Positions 62,152 through 64,000 of a DNA stretch of 64,000 bases are shown in pieces (the first letter of the stretch is position 1; each line of letters opens with the position of its first letter). The position numbers were made by a program, and so were the translations under genes. This DNA is from Desulfurella amilsii (GTDB lineage Bacteria; Campylobacterota_A; Desulfurellia; Desulfurellales; Desulfurellaceae): positions 124,001 through 188,000 of the forward strand of contig NZ_MDSU01000001.1 of assembly GCF_002119425.1 (NCBI RefSeq), in the 5' to 3' direction. The notes beneath the pieces are model-generated. The model was not told the origin of the DNA, did not search any database, and was given only the letters and a program-made list of their open reading frames with translations.

Positions 62152-62820
62152 ATGTTTAATATATTAATTGTCGAAGACGAAGAAACAATATCGCACTTAA
62201 TTGAATTTAATTTAAATAAAGAAGGTTTTAGGACTGTAGTCGCAGAAGATGCAAATTATGCAATGTTACTATTAAAAGATTTTATACCTAATTTAATTAT
62301 CTTAGATTTGATGCTCCCTGGTTTGCAAGGTGAAGATTTTTTGAGATTGATAAAAACAAAAAAAGAGTACAAAGATATAGCTGTTATTATTTTAAGCGCA
62401 AAATCACAAGAAAGTGTGATTACAAAGTTATTAACTGATGGAGCAGACGATTACATTGTTAAGCCGTTTTCTATAAAGGTATTAATTGCAAAAATAAAAG
62501 CATTATTGAGGAGGATAGAAAAAAAAGATAATATATTGAGGTATGATGGCATAGAACTTGATTTAAACACATTTAGTGCTTACTTAGATAACAAAACTCT
62601 TGACTTAACAACAAAGGAATTCGAGCTTGTAAGTCTTTTTTTGTCAAATCCAAATAAAATTTTTTCTCGGGAAGAATTGTTTAGTAGAATTTGGGGATAT
62701 GAGAACCAAGTTCAAACTAGAACTGTGGATGTTCATATATCGTCTTTACGAAAAAAATTAAGCTCAAAGGCAAATATAATTAAATCAAAGCCAAAAGTTG
62801 GGTATGGCTTTATTTTATAA
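62152..62820 (+). CDS. phoB: Phosphate-regulon response regulator PhoB
   Basis: This 222-residue OmpR-family regulator starts MFNILIVEDEETISHL; I reject an in-frame start inside phoU. The phospho-acceptor is Asp52 (LIILDLMLPGLQG), with Lys in DDYIVKPFSIKVL. The winged-helix output domain (about 125-222) has TTKEFELVSLFLSNPNKIFS, LFSRIWGYENQ and VDVHISSLRKKL. It should bind the 11-base repeats before pstS. The stop overlaps phoR by 17 bases. Confidence 0.94.
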   Translation: MFNILIVEDEETISHLIEFNLNKEGFRTVVAEDANYAMLLLKDFIPNLIILDLMLPGLQGEDFLRLIKTKKEYKDIAVIILSAKSQESVITKLLTDGADDYIVKPFSIKVLIAKIKALLRRIEKKDNILRYDGIELDLNTFSAYLDNKTLDLTTKEFELVSLFLSNPNKIFSREELFSRIWGYENQVQTRTVDVHISSLRKKLSSKANIIKSKPKVGYGFIL

Positions 62821-64000
62821 ATTTTTGTTCTTTTTTGTTTTATTGTTCAATTTCATTATTTGTTTAGCTGTTTTCCAATTTTTTCACCTATTTTTTTTAA
62901 GCGCAAGTTTATACGCTATTTTAACTATCATAATTTTAGAAGGTTTTAACCACTTAATCCCTGAAAGTTTTCAAAATCATGGCAATGTTTTTTTCAGGAT
63001 TTTTCCTATCGTAAATAAAATTATTGAAAAACAATCTCAAAAAATTGACAAATTAAGTTTACATAGATCCAACTTGCTTAAAGTTATTGAAAATATAAAG
63101 CTTGGAGTCTTGCTTATCGATAATAAAAATACAGTAATATTATCCAATAATTATGTTTCTTATATATTTGATTGCAATATTGAACCTGGAAAATCAATAA
63201 TAGATGGCTGGGAAAATTATAAATTTTTAACTCTATTTGATAAATTTATCAAAGAGAATTTTCAAAAAGTTGAGTTTGAGCACAAAATTTTAAAATTCAA
63301 TAAAATTTTAATCGAAAATGGTTATATAATAATAATTGAAGATATAACAAAAGAAGAATCTTACCAAGCAATGAAGATGAATTTTTTTTCAAACGCATCG
63401 CATGAGCTAAAAACGCCTATTACTAGCATAGTAGGCTATGCAGAAACATTGCTTTTAAATAATGATATAGACAAAAAAGATCAAAACAAATTTCTAAAGT
63501 ATATCTACCAAAATGCGCTAAATTTAAATGATTTAATAAACAATATATTGCAACTAGCCGAAATAGAACACTTCAAACAATCTAGCGATGTATTGTCTAA
63601 TGTCGATATTTTGGCTCTATTGAGTGAATTAAACATTAATCACTTAATAAATAGCAAAAATATAGAGTTTATACAAGAATGCGAGCTTAGCGCAATTCCA
63701 TTTAATAAATATCATTTAAAAACAATATTGGATAACTTGCTTGATAATGCGTTTTTTTATACAAAAGAAGGCTTTATAAAACTAAAATGCCACAACGATA
63801 ATAATTATTATATTTTTGAGGTTCAAGATAGTGGTATTGGCATAGAAAAAAGCCAACAAGAAAAGATATTCGAGCGTTTTTATAAGATTAAAAGCAAAGG
63901 CAGCGGTCTTGGTCTTGCAATTGTAAAGCACCTCGTATTAATCTATAATGGCTCGATAGAGCTAGAAAGCACAGTTGGCGTTGGGAGTTTGTTTAGGTTA
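62804..64000 (+). CDS. phoR: Phosphate-regulon sensor histidine kinase PhoR (partial, runs off the window)
   Basis: An ATG overlapping the end of phoB opens a frame with no stop to base 64000, giving 399 residues. The first 50 residues hold two membrane helices. Residues about 90-180 form a PAS-like domain (VIENIKLGVLLIDNKNTVIL). The H box is FFSNASHELKTPITSIVGYA with His200. The N box is KTILDNLLDNAFFYT, G1 is VQDSGIGIEK, and the F/G2 boxes are IFERFYKIKSKGSGLGLAIV. Placement after phoB supports PhoR. The last few residues are missing. Confidence 0.92.
   Translation, partial: MALFYKFLFFFVLLFNFIICLAVFQFFHLFFLSASLYAILTIIILEGFNHLIPESFQNHGNVFFRIFPIVNKIIEKQSQKIDKLSLHRSNLLKVIENIKLGVLLIDNKNTVILSNNYVSYIFDCNIEPGKSIIDGWENYKFLTLFDKFIKENFQKVEFEHKILKFNKILIENGYIIIIEDITKEESYQAMKMNFFSNASHELKTPITSIVGYAETLLLNNDIDKKDQNKFLKYIYQNALNLNDLINNILQLAEIEHFKQSSDVLSNVDILALLSELNINHLINSKNIEFIQECELSAIPFNKYHLKTILDNLLDNAFFYTKEGFIKLKCHNDNNYYIFEVQDSGIGIEKSQQEKIFERFYKIKSKGSGLGLAIVKHLVLIYNGSIELESTVGVGSLFRL

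Overview
The window is AT-rich (roughly 30% G+C by eye), densely packed bacterial chromosome with few gaps and many start/stop overlaps. No gap between genes exceeds 300 bases. The gene set points to an anaerobic, diderm, thermophile-like bacterium close to the Desulfurella/Hippea group (Campylobacterota, Desulfurellales). This is inferred from the monomeric isocitrate dehydrogenase joined to a four-subunit 2-oxoglutarate:ferredoxin oxidoreductase, ThyX, UbiA- and UbiD-type enzymes suited to futalosine menaquinone synthesis, TonB and RseP, and base composition. I could not run a database search. No insertion sequences, phage genes, rRNA genes or CRISPR arrays were seen.

Layout. 1-8.3 kb (+): the end of alaS, a phasin-like coiled coil, a MEMO-family protein, a short ComEC, an HDOD protein, a BCAM0308-type zinc-ribbon protein, a nucleotide-sugar epimerase-like SDR, mtnA, a crotonase and ftsY, with one TPR lipoprotein on the opposite strand. 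8.3-15.1 kb (-): a six-gene operon of a nucleotidyltransferase/degenerate phosphomannomutase fusion, eno, an ftsB-like gene, thyX, rsmI and murJ. 15.3-27.7 kb (+): a run of sixteen genes covering translation (rpsB, tsf, frr), pyrH, isoprenoid and lipid synthesis (uppS, cdsA, dxr, ispG, pgsA, a UbiA prenyltransferase), rseP, a TPR lipoprotein, a lytic transglycosylase, a PilZ-like protein and a P-II protein. 27.8-30.3 kb: a low-complexity Asn-X-Thr lipoprotein, then a MurT/GatD pair. 30.3-35.6 kb: icd-korDABC, which interconverts 2-oxoglutarate and isocitrate and fits a reductive (reversible) TCA cycle, with its own promoter, palindromes and terminator. 35.6-39.1 kb: speE, ugd, radA. 39.1-44.5 kb (-): a DUF445 gene, ychF, ribF, a ubiD-family gene and an AhpD-like gene. 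44.5-46.4 kb: two tRNAs flanking two crotonase-family isomerases. 46.4-49.3 kb: NIF3, a zinc-ribbon coiled coil, an RNase HI-like gene and TonB. 49.5-55.7 kb: a LytS/LytT two-component pair, manC, a flippase and a glycosyltransferase. 55.8-64.0 kb: an exported SCP2-like protein, a globin-PsiE membrane fusion, a periplasmic thioredoxin and the phosphate regulon pstSCAB-phoU-phoB-phoR. phoR runs off the window.

The most interesting points are these. (1) A predicted haem-globin sensor is fused to a four-helix PsiE domain about 0.65 kb from the Pst/Pho operon. (2) A lipoprotein carries 13 Asn-X-Thr sequons in about 54 residues. (3) A MurT/GatD peptidoglycan-amidation pair occurs in a diderm. (4) A clear 11-bp-period direct repeat forms a Pho-box candidate. 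(5) Two nested palindromes sit on the icd-kor promoter. (6) A tRNA gene lies nine bases from the next start codon. (7) Every protein-coding convergent junction in the window (four of four) overlaps tail to tail.
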